A DNA stretch of 5,245 bases from an uncultured Bacteroidota bacterium (GTDB taxonomy: Bacteria > Bacteroidota > Bacteroidia > 2-12-FULL-35-15): contig CAIRRW010000526.1 of assembly GCA_903881065.1 (NCBI GenBank), positions 1 to 5,245 on the forward strand. Direction: 5' to 3'. Each line of letters begins with the position of its first letter. Position 1 is the first letter of the stretch. This document shows positions 1 to 5,245 of the stretch, one piece after another. The notes below the pieces were generated by a model. That model saw only the letters and a list, made by a program, of their open reading frames with translations, did not search any database and was not told the origin of the DNA. The translations under genes were made by a program, and so were the position numbers.

Positions 1-1912
1 CATACACTTCACCTTCTTCAGGAGTAGCTACAATACCTTTTATTTTTGCTAATACTGCATCTATTTTTTCTTTATCATTTGCAACAATGTCAATATGACC
101 CATACCATCTTTTTCTTCAATAACAATGATTGCACCAGTTTCGCGCTGCATTTCCTGAATAATTTTACCACCTGGTCCTATTACAGCACCTATAAATTCT
201 TTAGGAATTACCATTTTTACAATTCGTGGAGCATGTGGTTTATAGTCCGAACGGGTTTCGGTAATCGTCTTCGCCATTTCACCTAAAATATGCAAACGTC
301 CTTCTCTGGCTTGTTCCAATGCTTCAGCCATTACTTCATAAGGCAAACCATCTACTTTCAAATCCATCTGACAGGCAGTAATACCGTCTTTTGTTCCTGT
401 AACTTTAAAATCCATATCACCCAAATGATCCTCATCTCCTAAAATATCAGATAATATAGCGTAGTTGCCTTTATCATCAGTAATCATACCCATTGCAATA
501 CCCGAAACAGGTTTGTTGATTTTAACACCTGCATCCATCAAAGCCAATGTACCAGCGCAAACTGTAGCCATTGATGAAGAACCGTTTGATTCCAAAATAT
601 CAGAAACCACACGAACAGTATAAGGATTCTCTGCGGAAATTACTTGTTTCAAAGCACGCTCAGCCAAGTTACCATGACCGATTTCACGTCTTCCCGGACC
701 TCTATTCGGTTTCACCTCACCTGTAGAAAATGCAGGGAAGTTATAGTGCAACATAAAGTTGTTTTGCCCTTGATACAAAGCTCTGTCAATTGATTGCAAA
801 TCTAGTTTAGTACCCAATGTAACCGAAGTCAATGATTGAGTTTCACCTCTTGTAAATATTGCAGAACCATGTGCAGAAGGCAAATAAGCTACTTCGCTCC
901 ATATTGGTCTAATTTGGTTCGTTTTTCTTCCATCCAAACGAGCTTTTGTGTCCAATACAAATGTACGAACCGCAACATATTCCACTTCGTGATAATATTT
1001 TTTTGCTAATCCTTCAAATCCCTCACCTTTTTCTTCCGAAGGAATAGATTCTATAAATTCAGTAAGTACAGCTTTAAATGCAGCAGCGCGTTCTTTTTTA
1101 TTTGGATTTTGTGTTTTTGCAACAGCATACGCTTTATCATAAGTAGCTTTAAAAACTCTTTCTTTTAAAATCGGGTCATTTGTTTCGTGGTTATATTCAC
1201 GTTTAACTATTGGGCCTTTTACTGCTTCTACCTTCGCTTTGAAATCATTGATAGCATTAATTTGTAAACGAATTGCCTCGTGTGCAAATTTAATTGCTTC
1301 CAACATCTCAGCTTCCGAAACTTCTTTCATCTCGCCTTCCACCATCATAATATCCTTTGCATTTGCAGCGACAATCATATCTAATGTTGATTTTTCCATT
1401 TCGGCAACTGTAGGATTTACAATTAATTTACCTTCCAGTTTGCTTACTCTTACTTCGGAAACGGGTCCGTTAAACGGAATATCGGAAACAGTAATAGCTG
1501 CTGATATTGCCAAACAAGCCAATGCGTCAGGCATATTGTTTTTATCCCCTGAAATTAAGGAAATCAATACTTGTGTATCTGAATGATAATCGTCTGGAAA
1601 CAAAGGGCGTAATGCGCGGTCAACCAAACGGCTTATTAATATTTCGTAATCTGATAAACGAGCTTCTCTTTTGAAGAATCCACCAGGGAAACGTCCTGCT
1701 GAGGCAAATTTCTCCTGATAATCTACTGATAATGGCAAAAAGTCGGTTCCTTCTTTTGCATCTTTATTTGATACTATAGTTGCAAGCAACATCGTATCTC
1801 CCATTTTTACTACTACAGAACCATCTGCTTGTTTCGCAAGTTTTCCTGTTTCTAAAGTAATTTCGCGGCCATCCGCTAATTTAAACGTGTGTGTAATTCC
1901 AATTTGTGACAT
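1..1912 (-). CDS. pnp: Polyribonucleotide nucleotidyltransferase (PNPase), C-terminus cut by window edge
   Basis: PNPase is a trimeric 3'-5' exoribonuclease that degrades RNA phosphorolytically to nucleoside diphosphates and can also add 3' tails. The reading frame is open from the ATG at 1912 to the left edge, giving 637 codons with no stop or frameshift. The N-terminus begins MSQIGITHTF. The first RNase PH core spans roughly residues 15-150 and carries the RNA-contacting FFKR loop at 79-82 (FFRR in E. coli). An all-alpha linker follows at about 250-335, then the second, catalytic RNase PH core. In that core R408, R409 and H413 lie in RREIGHG, and D495, D501 and K503 lie in DEDHLGDMDFK, matching E. 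coli D486, D492 and K494. The KH domain has its GPGG loop at 579-582. The sequence stops at the linker ATPEEGEVY, so the S1 RNA-binding domain, expected next, lies outside the window. The gene is downstream of rpsO beyond a terminator-like hairpin. No Shine-Dalgarno is present; the leader is A-rich. Identification is secure. Confidence 0.97.
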   Translation of the reverse strand, partial: MSQIGITHTFKLADGREITLETGKLAKQADGSVVVKMGDTMLLATIVSNKDAKEGTDFLPLSVDYQEKFASAGRFPGGFFKREARLSDYEILISRLVDRALRPLFPDDYHSDTQVLISLISGDKNNMPDALACLAISAAITVSDIPFNGPVSEVRVSKLEGKLIVNPTVAEMEKSTLDMIVAANAKDIMMVEGEMKEVSEAEMLEAIKFAHEAIRLQINAINDFKAKVEAVKGPIVKREYNHETNDPILKERVFKATYDKAYAVAKTQNPNKKERAAAFKAVLTEFIESIPSEEKGEGFEGLAKKYYHEVEYVAVRTFVLDTKARLDGRKTNQIRPIWSEVAYLPSAHGSAIFTRGETQSLTSVTLGTKLDLQSIDRALYQGQNNFMLHYNFPAFSTGEVKPNRGPGRREIGHGNLAERALKQVISAENPYTVRVVSDILESNGSSSMATVCAGTLALMDAGVKINKPVSGIAMGMITDDKGNYAILSDILGDEDHLGDMDFKVTGTKDGITACQMDLKVDGLPYEVMAEALEQAREGRLHILGEMAKTITETRSDYKPHAPRIVKMVIPKEFIGAVIGPGGKIIQEMQRETGAIIVIEEKDGMGHIDIVANDKEKIDAVLAKIKGIVATPEEGEVY

Positions 1913-1969
1913 CTTTTTTTGTTTTTAATTTATTGTTTCTTTTACCTCTTTTGTGAACTATATATAACT

Positions 1970-2004
1970 AAAAAGGCATCCCACCTAAGCAGAATGCCCT
2001 TTTT
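1970..2004 (-). terminator. Intrinsic terminator or attenuator between rpsO and pnp
   Basis: On the minus strand a 7-bp stem, GGCATTC paired with GGATGCC (one U-G wobble), encloses a 10-base loop (1982-1991). It is followed directly by five T (1974-1970) and preceded by five A (2004-2000), with one unpaired G at 1999 if the A/T tracts also pair. It lies 22 bases after the rpsO stop codon. The E. coli rpsO-pnp operon has a terminator in the same place that lets part of transcription through to pnp. Because no clear pnp promoter is visible, partial read-through here is a reasonable inference. Confidence 0.8.
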
Positions 2005-2026
2005 AATATGCTATTCAATCATTGAC

Positions 2027-2296
2027 TTATTTTCTTAAGTCGAGTGTTTTAACTATTGCACGATATCTTTCAATATCATTTCTTTTTAAGTAATCCAACA
2101 AACTACGTCTTTTAGCTACCAAAGCAATTAATGCCTTTTGAGTGCCGAAATCTTTTTTGTTTGTTTGTAAATGCCCTGTTAAATGTGAAATACGGTGAGA
2201 GAACAAAGCAATCTGTCCTTCTGAAGAACCTGTATTAGTCTCGGCTTTACCGTGTTTTTTAAAAATTTCTTTTTTAATTTCTGATGTTAAATACAT
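2027..2296 (-). CDS. rpsO: 30S ribosomal protein S15
   Basis: S15 is a primary-binding protein of the 30S subunit. It binds the 16S rRNA three-way junction of helices 20-22 and helps organise the platform. The 89-residue length is the normal family length. Family signatures are clear: TGSSEGQIALF (22-32), HLTGHL (38-43), KKD (47-49) and the C-terminal RRSLLDYLKRNDIERY block. Of the E. coli RNA-contact residues (counting Met as 1) H42 and D49 are kept, while H46 is Asn and S52 is Thr here. The start is fixed by a strong Bacteroidota-type promoter about 35-60 bases upstream and by family length. The inferred leader is only about 28 bases and A-rich, which leaves little room for an E. coli-like pseudoknot autoregulatory site. 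A hairpin with a T tract follows the gene, then pnp. Confidence 0.98.
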   Translation of the reverse strand: MYLTSEIKKEIFKKHGKAETNTGSSEGQIALFSHRISHLTGHLQTNKKDFGTQKALIALVAKRRSLLDYLKRNDIERYRAIVKTLDLRK

Positions 2297-2329
2297 TCTA
2301 TTTCTGTTTTATTTTTATTTTTCGGACTG

Positions 2330-2359
2330 CAAAGATAAATATATTTTCCATTCCGCAAC
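2330..2359 (-). promoter_or_regulatory. rpsO promoter (Bacteroidota sigma type)
   Basis: On the minus strand a perfect -7 element TATCTTTG (TAnnTTTG) lies at 2337-2330. A GTTG -33 element lies at 2359-2356, with an 18-base spacer. Transcription would begin near 2324, giving a leader of about 28 bases before the rpsO ATG at 2296. The -33 element sits only eight bases past the accD stop codon, and no terminator separates it from accD, so rpsO may also receive read-through from accD. Confidence 0.8.
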
Positions 2360-2367
2360 TATTTTTT

Positions 2368-3213
2368 TTAGTTCTTAAACATTTTAAGTAATTGAGACAA
2401 CCTTGGTTTCAATTCTTTTCTATTGATAATCTTATCCAAAAAGCCATGTTCCAATACAAATTCAGAAGTCTGAAATCCTTTTGGCAGGTCTTTTCCAATT
2501 GTTTCTTTCACCACACGAGGACCGGCAAAACCAATTAAAGCTCCTGGTTCTGCTATATTTAAATCACCGAGCATCGCATAAGATGCTGTAACGCCACCAG
2601 TAGTAGGGTCAGTTAAAAAGGAGATATAAGGAATTTTTGCTTCACTTAATAAGGATAATTTAGCAGAAGTTTTTGCCATTTGCATTAATGAATACGCAGC
2701 TTCCATCATTCTGGCTCCTCCTGATTTGGAGATAATCATAAGTGGAATTTTCTTTTCAATACAATAATCTATAGAACGTGCAATTTTTTCACCGACTACC
2801 GAACCCATCGACCCGCCAATAAATTTAAAATCCATACAAGCCACCACTAAATCTTCGCCATCTACCTTACCGTGTGCACTGCGTAAAGCGTCCTTTAAAT
2901 TCGTCTTGTTTACAGTATCTACCAATCTATCGGTATATTTTTTAGTATCCTCAAAGTTTAATGGATCGCCGGCAATAAGATTAGGACTTAATTCCACAAA
3001 TTCATTATTGTCAAAAATAATCTCAAAATATTCTTTCGACCCTATTTTATCGTGATAATCGCAGTTCGGACAAACATAATTATTAAGCATATGTTCGTTT
3101 GTATGTGTAATTTTTTTACACGACGGGCACTTATACCACAGTCCTTCCGGAGTTTCTTTCTTCTCCTTTGTGGAAGTATTTATGCCTTTTGCTATACGTT
3201 TAAACCAACTCAT
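2368..3213 (-). CDS. accD: Acetyl-CoA carboxylase carboxyltransferase subunit beta
   Basis: AccD pairs with AccA in the carboxyltransferase that moves the carboxyl group from carboxybiotin to acetyl-CoA, making malonyl-CoA for fatty-acid synthesis in the cytoplasm. The 281 residues are a little shorter than the 304 of E. coli. The N-terminal four-cysteine zinc ribbon is intact: C29-x2-C32 and C48-x2-C51. The crotonase-type carboxyltransferase core follows, with FKFIGGSMGSVVGEKI (128-143), SGGARMMEA (163-171), TDPTTGGVTASYAMLGD (200-216) and IGFAGPRVV (226-234). The start ATG at 3213 gives the usual MSWFKR beginning. accA and the biotin-carrier genes are not in the window, which is common because acc genes are often scattered. 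The gene lies downstream of the aldolase across a repeat-filled gap that holds only a weak promoter candidate, so co-transcription with the aldolase is possible. Confidence 0.97.
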   Translation of the reverse strand: MSWFKRIAKGINTSTKEKKETPEGLWYKCPSCKKITHTNEHMLNNYVCPNCDYHDKIGSKEYFEIIFDNNEFVELSPNLIAGDPLNFEDTKKYTDRLVDTVNKTNLKDALRSAHGKVDGEDLVVACMDFKFIGGSMGSVVGEKIARSIDYCIEKKIPLMIISKSGGARMMEAAYSLMQMAKTSAKLSLLSEAKIPYISFLTDPTTGGVTASYAMLGDLNIAEPGALIGFAGPRVVKETIGKDLPKGFQTSEFVLEHGFLDKIINRKELKPRLSQLLKMFKN

Positions 3214-3221
3214 TTTTTATT

Positions 3222-3304
3222 AGTATTAAGTATTATGTACAAAGTATTAAGATGAAGTACCAAACAACCTGTTTCACTGTACTTGATACTTAATACTTGA
3301 TACT
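3222..3304. repeat. Palindromic heptad-repeat array filling the fbaB-accD gap
   Basis: The left arm holds in-phase 7-base units: AGTATTA at 3222, 3229 and 3243, a variant TGTACAA at 3236, and decayed copies to 3260. The right arm holds the same heptad on the other strand: TACTTGA at 3280, TACTTAA at 3287, TACTTGA at 3294, then TACT to 3304. The arms pair over about 19-20 bp with one gap and a mismatch (3242-3260 against 3279-3298). The 18-base loop contains a smaller stem, AAACA/TGTTT around ACC. The array starts one base after the aldolase stop and ends eight bases before the accD start. No T tract follows on the minus strand, so it is not a standard terminator. Its function is unknown. Confidence 0.85.
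3240..3268 (-). promoter_or_regulatory. Weak candidate accD promoter inside the heptad array
   Basis: On the minus strand TACTTTG (3246-3240) is one base short of the TAnnTTTG -7 element. GTTG at 3268-3265 lies 18 bases upstream, the same -33 sequence and spacing as at the rpsO promoter. Initiation would fall near 3234, giving a leader of about 20 bases. The match is imperfect and lies in repetitive AT-rich DNA, so it may be chance. Confidence 0.35.
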
Positions 3305-3305
3305 C

Positions 3306-4364
3306 TTAAGCTATCGTTATCGATTTATCTAAATACACATCCTGAATTGTATTCAACAACTCAACCCCTTCTTTCATTGGCTTTTGGAATGCTTTACGGC
3401 CGGAAATCAATCCCTGACCGCCTGCACGTTTATTTATTACTGCTGTTGCTACTGCTTCAGCCAAATCACCTGCTCCTTTTGATTCTCCTCCTGAATTTAT
3501 CAATCCAAAACGTCCCATATAACAGTTTGCAACCTGATAACGGTTCAAATCTATCGGATGATCAGTAGTTAATTCTGAATATACTTTTGGATGTGTTTTA
3601 CCAAATTTGATGGCATTGTATCCGCCATTTTTATCTGATAGTTTTTGTTTGATAATATCTGCCTGAATAGTTACTCCAAGGTGATTTGCCTGTGAAGACA
3701 AATCAGTAGAAGTATTATAATCTATGCCATCTTTTTTGAATGCATTATTTCTGGTATAACACCATAAAACAGTTGCCATTCCCAATTCATGCGCTCTGTC
3801 AAACGCTTTAGCAACTTCCACAATCTGACGTGAAGACTCTGGCGAACCGAAATAAATAGTAGCTCCAACAGCTACTGCGCCCATATTCCAGGCATTTTCA
3901 ATGGTTCCGAACATAATCTGGTCAAATTTATCAGGATATGTCAAAAACTCATTGTGATTTATCTTTACAATAAAAGGTATTTTATGCGCATACTTTCTCG
4001 AAACCGAAGCCAGCACACCATAAGTAGAGGCTACCGCATTGCAGCCGCCTTCAATGGCAAGTTTCACAATGTTTTCCGAATCAAAATAAATAGGATTAGG
4101 AGCAAACGATGCACCTGCACTGTGTTCTACTCCCTGGTCAACAGGCAAAATGCTCATATAACCTTTTCCTTTCAGCCTTCCATGATTATATAACTGCTCA
4201 ATGCTACGCAAAACCTGATTATTACGATTGGTATGAGTAAAAATCCTGTCCACAAAATCCTTTCCCGGAAGATGTATCTGATCTTTTGTAATGGTTTTAC
4301 ATTCGTGGTTCAACAGGCTGTCTGCGCTGTCACCTAAAAGCTGAATTATTTTTTCGCTTGCCAT
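3306..4364 (-). CDS. fbaB: Class I fructose-bisphosphate aldolase, DhnA/FbaB type
   Basis: This enzyme reversibly cleaves fructose-1,6-bisphosphate to dihydroxyacetone phosphate and glyceraldehyde-3-phosphate through a Schiff-base lysine, without a metal. The 352-residue protein closely matches my recollection of E. coli FbaB (about 350 residues) along its whole length. Shared blocks include SILPVDQGVEHSAGASF (71-87), VASTYGVLASVSRKYAHKIPF (111-131), MGAVAVGATIYFGSPES (161-177), RYQVANCYMGRFGLINSGG (275-293) and the C-terminus QDVYLDKSITIA. By family alignment D76 in the DQG motif is the active-site acid, and K239 in ADIIKQK is the likely Schiff-base lysine. The INSGG (289-293) and GRKAF (322-326) loops fit phosphate binding. 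The start at 4364 gives the family N-terminus and follows an A-rich leader. The gene has its own promoter near 4440, and accD follows 92 bases downstream. Confidence 0.96.
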   Translation of the reverse strand: MASEKIIQLLGDSADSLLNHECKTITKDQIHLPGKDFVDRIFTHTNRNNQVLRSIEQLYNHGRLKGKGYMSILPVDQGVEHSAGASFAPNPIYFDSENIVKLAIEGGCNAVASTYGVLASVSRKYAHKIPFIVKINHNEFLTYPDKFDQIMFGTIENAWNMGAVAVGATIYFGSPESSRQIVEVAKAFDRAHELGMATVLWCYTRNNAFKKDGIDYNTSTDLSSQANHLGVTIQADIIKQKLSDKNGGYNAIKFGKTHPKVYSELTTDHPIDLNRYQVANCYMGRFGLINSGGESKGAGDLAEAVATAVINKRAGGQGLISGRKAFQKPMKEGVELLNTIQDVYLDKSITIA

Positions 4365-4384
4365 TTTTTAATAGTTAATTAGTT

Positions 4385-4419
4385 TATTGGTTCACTTCTT
4401 TATTAGTTATTTACCAATA
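4385..4419. repeat. Inverted repeat in the fbaB leader
   Basis: TATTGGT at 4385-4391 and its exact complement ACCAATA at 4413-4419 are separated by 21 bases. Both lie between the predicted fbaB transcription start (about 4432) and its ATG at 4364, so the leader RNA could form a 7-bp hairpin. A DNA-binding site is also possible. The surrounding DNA is very AT-rich with several TTAGTT-like words, so chance pairing cannot be excluded. Confidence 0.4.
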
Positions 4420-4437
4420 GTTTTTTATTTGGGAGGG

Positions 4438-4445
4438 CAAAGCTA
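4438..4445 (-). promoter_or_regulatory. fbaB promoter -7 element
   Basis: The minus strand reads TAGCTTTG, a full match to the Bacteroidota TAnnTTTG -7 element, about 74-81 bases upstream of the fbaB ATG. The -33 element is weak: a TTTA in the 4468-4471 region lies about 22 bases upstream, inside the direct repeat at 4448-4486. The predicted leader is about 65-70 bases and contains the inverted repeat at 4385-4419. The element lies about 60 bases past the toxin stop, so the aldolase need not depend on toxin-antitoxin transcription. Confidence 0.65.
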
Positions 4446-4447
4446 AT

Positions 4448-4486
4448 AATTTTTATCAATTGGAGATTAAAGAATGGTAAAATTGG
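4448..4486. repeat. Direct repeat copy A, downstream side of the toxin-antitoxin module
   Basis: This 39-base stretch is repeated in the same orientation at 5088-5126 with four mismatches (35/39 identical). It begins AATTTTTAT and ends TAAAATTGG. It lies between the toxin stop codon and the fbaB -7 element. Similarity ends sharply on both sides. With copy B it brackets the toxin-antitoxin genes and their promoter. Confidence 0.8.
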
Positions 4487-4504
4487 AAAATGGCAACAGT
4501 TTAT

Positions 4505-4804
4505 TTATTCACTTAATTTTTGCCAAAGTTTTGGATTTTGACTTAAATGAAAAACTGCCAATACAATAATTTTATTTTTATCCACCATATAGAAAACGCC
4601 GTAAGGGAAGCGTTTTGTATAAACCGCTCTTACGTTTTTATATTTTAACTGAAAAGCTTCCGGATTTAATTCTATTGTATTCAGGGCTTCTTCAACGGCT
4701 TGGAGAAAATCATTTCCTAAATCCCCTCTTTTATGTTCATACCATTCGTATGCTTTGTCAATATGAGTTTCGGCACGTTTGCGAACAACAAGTGTATAAC
4801 TCAT
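4505..4804 (-). CDS. RelE/ParE-family toxin of a type II toxin-antitoxin module
   Basis: The 99-residue basic protein has the compact RelE/ParE layout: an N-terminal beta strand (SYTLVVRKRAE), a two-helix hairpin (about 12-45, with the AYEWYEHKRGDLGNDFLQAVEEAL pattern) and a C-terminal sheet. The sheet holds VRAVYTKRFPYGVFYMV (58-74) and IIVLAVFHLSQNPKLW (79-94), the family's R-x-FPYxVxY and AVxH-x4-P-x2-W signature. Family members act either as ribosome-dependent mRNA interferases (RelE) or gyrase poisons (ParE). The sequence alone does not decide between them, although FPY plus AVxHxxxxPxxW is typical of the ParE-like branch. The start codon overlaps the antitoxin stop as ATGA, so translation is probably coupled. 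All core signatures are present and there is no sign of decay. No terminator follows before the fbaB promoter. Confidence 0.9.
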   Translation of the reverse strand: MSYTLVVRKRAETHIDKAYEWYEHKRGDLGNDFLQAVEEALNTIELNPEAFQLKYKNVRAVYTKRFPYGVFYMVDKNKIIVLAVFHLSQNPKLWQKLSE

Positions 4805-5028
4805 TTTTTATTCTTCACCCTATTCTTCACTTCTTCCCAAGTACTTCCTTCATTAGGGTTTTTAGCGTATGCAGCCATTTCTTCTTCCAGAATATTTATC
4901 TGCTCATCACTCAACTGGTAATTACTTTTCGATTCGTTTTCCAAAACAATACTATCCCAAATTGCTTCCACAAGCAATATACGTTCTGGAACACTTAATT
5001 TTAATATTTGCGATAGTTTTGCTGACAT
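4801..5028 (-). CDS. Antitoxin, putative addiction-module component family
   Basis: This 75-residue acidic protein resembles the small 'addiction module component' antitoxins (TIGR02574 / Unstab_antitox type). It has an N-terminal helix with LSVPERILLVEAIWDSI (11-27), then LSDEQINILEEEMAAYAKNPNEGSTWEEVKNRV (39-71). The pattern L-S-x2-E-R-x2-L-x2-xI-W-D-S-I ... L-x-x-Y-x2-N-P-x2-G-S-x-W-E-E-V is characteristic. The C-terminal GSTWEEVK part is presumed to wrap the toxin. It precedes and overlaps the toxin gene by four bases, the usual order for such pairs. Members may autoregulate their promoter, but no operator palindrome is evident here. The start at 5028 fits the family N-terminus and the promoter just upstream. 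Confidence 0.88.
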   Translation of the reverse strand: MSAKLSQILKLSVPERILLVEAIWDSIVLENESKSNYQLSDEQINILEEEMAAYAKNPNEGSTWEEVKNRVKNKK

Positions 5029-5050
5029 TTTATTTGCTTTTTATTTACTG

Positions 5051-5058
5051 CAAAGATA
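5051..5058 (-). promoter_or_regulatory. Toxin-antitoxin operon promoter -7 element
   Basis: The minus strand reads TATCTTTG, identical to the rpsO -7 element and a full TAnnTTTG match, 22 bases upstream of the antitoxin ATG. Transcription would start near 5045, leaving a short A-rich leader with no Shine-Dalgarno. No good -33 TTTG is found at the usual spacing; the nearest TTG is about 25 bases upstream, which suggests a weaker promoter or one that needs a partner. Confidence 0.65.
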
Positions 5059-5087
5059 CTTTATTTTGTGGTCTTTATAGAAACAAG

Positions 5088-5126
5088 AATTTTTATGAAT
5101 TGACGATTAAAGAATAGTAAAATTGG
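5088..5126. repeat. Direct repeat copy B, upstream side of the toxin-antitoxin module
   Basis: This is the second copy of the 39-base repeat at 4448-4486, in the same orientation, differing at four positions (the 10th, 16th, 17th and 29th bases). It lies 30 bases upstream of the toxin-antitoxin -7 element. The two copies are offset by 640 bases. Confidence 0.8.
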
Positions 5127-5245
5127 GTTTCACACTTTTGTTCTCCGTTTTTATTTGGGCGAATCACCTTCCTGCCATCTATCAAGTTCCTCCCCGCTTT
5201 ACGCTCCAATCTTTTTTTTTTGAAGAAAAAATAAAAAGGATTTCC
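5127..5245. other. Non-coding right edge with possible dispersed-repeat fragment
   Basis: No credible reading frame is seen here. From about 5157 (GGGCGAATCACC) to 5207 (TTTACGCTCC) the DNA is clearly richer in G+C than the other intergenic DNA. It is followed by an imperfect inverted repeat: AATC plus a run of ten T (5208-5221), a GAAG turn, and A runs ending in AAAAAGGATT (5226-5242). The layout GGGCG...CGCTCCAATC-T tract-A tract-GGATTTCC recalls, from memory, intergenic palindromic repeats common in Bacteroidota. The element is cut by the window edge, so the assignment is tentative. It could also contribute to a terminator of an upstream gene outside the window. Confidence 0.4.

Noticed and set aside
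95..286. Plus-strand open frame of 63 codons
   Set aside because: It lies opposite the pnp KH-region coding sequence, and its product is low-complexity and rich in F, N and T, as expected from an antisense shadow.
1239..1586. Plus-strand open frame of 115 codons
   Set aside because: It is fully antisense to the well-conserved first core of pnp; the S/I/A-rich translation shows no family features.
1..1912. Frameshifted or broken pnp
   Set aside because: The codon phase at the left edge matches that of the ATG at 1912, all catalytic blocks are in frame, and no stop occurs; the gene is only cut by the window.
3052..3255. Plus-strand open frame of 67 codons running into the heptad array
   Set aside because: It is antisense to the accD zinc-ribbon region; no promoter or recognisable domain.
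3222..3304. CRISPR-like array
   Set aside because: Units are 7 bases, directly adjacent with no spacers, and oriented in two opposing arms.
3222..3304. Intrinsic terminator for fbaB
   Set aside because: The arms can pair, but no T tract follows on the minus strand; the following bases are A-rich and lead into the accD start.
3347..4193. Plus-strand open frames at 3347-3568 and 3954-4193
   Set aside because: Both are antisense to the intact, strongly conserved fbaB gene; the leucine-rich first one reflects reverse-read codons, not a membrane protein.
4615..5117. Plus-strand open frames at 4615-4998, 4733-4921 and 4869-5117
   Set aside because: They overlap the toxin and antitoxin genes in antisense. 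The toxin-antitoxin pair has family motifs, promoter and overlap; these frames have none.

Overview
The window is a stretch of low-GC chromosome whose genes all lie on the minus strand. It most likely comes from a Bacteroidota genome. The evidence for that is promoter -7 elements of the form TAnnTTTG upstream of rpsO, fbaB and the toxin-antitoxin pair, A-rich leaders with no Shine-Dalgarno sequence before any start codon, and protein sequences of Bacteroidota character. A narrower placement (for example Chitinophagaceae-like) would be a guess.

In transcription order, from high to low coordinates, the window holds six genes. First is an intergenic, locally GC-richer stretch that ends at the window edge (5127-5245). 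Next is a two-gene type II toxin-antitoxin module: antitoxin 4801-5028 and RelE/ParE-type toxin 4505-4804, joined by a 4-base ATGA overlap. Then come a class I (DhnA/FbaB-type) fructose-bisphosphate aldolase (3306-4364), the acetyl-CoA carboxylase carboxyltransferase beta subunit accD (2368-3213), ribosomal protein S15 rpsO (2027-2296), and polynucleotide phosphorylase pnp (start at 1912, running off the left edge at residue 637, before its S1 domain).

The four large-process genes are housekeeping. The aldolase serves glycolysis and gluconeogenesis, AccD the first step of fatty-acid synthesis, S15 assembly of the 30S subunit, and PNPase RNA turnover. The rpsO-terminator-pnp order matches the classic bacterial arrangement in which pnp is reached partly by read-through. 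Clear promoters are visible for the toxin-antitoxin pair, fbaB and rpsO. A weaker one for accD sits inside a palindromic heptad-repeat array that fills almost the whole fbaB-accD gap. No convincing separate pnp promoter is seen.

The non-ordinary content is intergenic or accessory. A 39-bp imperfect direct repeat (35/39 identical) brackets the toxin-antitoxin module, a heptad-repeat palindrome separates fbaB and accD, and a possible dispersed repeat fragment lies at the right edge. I see no RNA gene, CRISPR array, transposase or clearly new multi-gene system.
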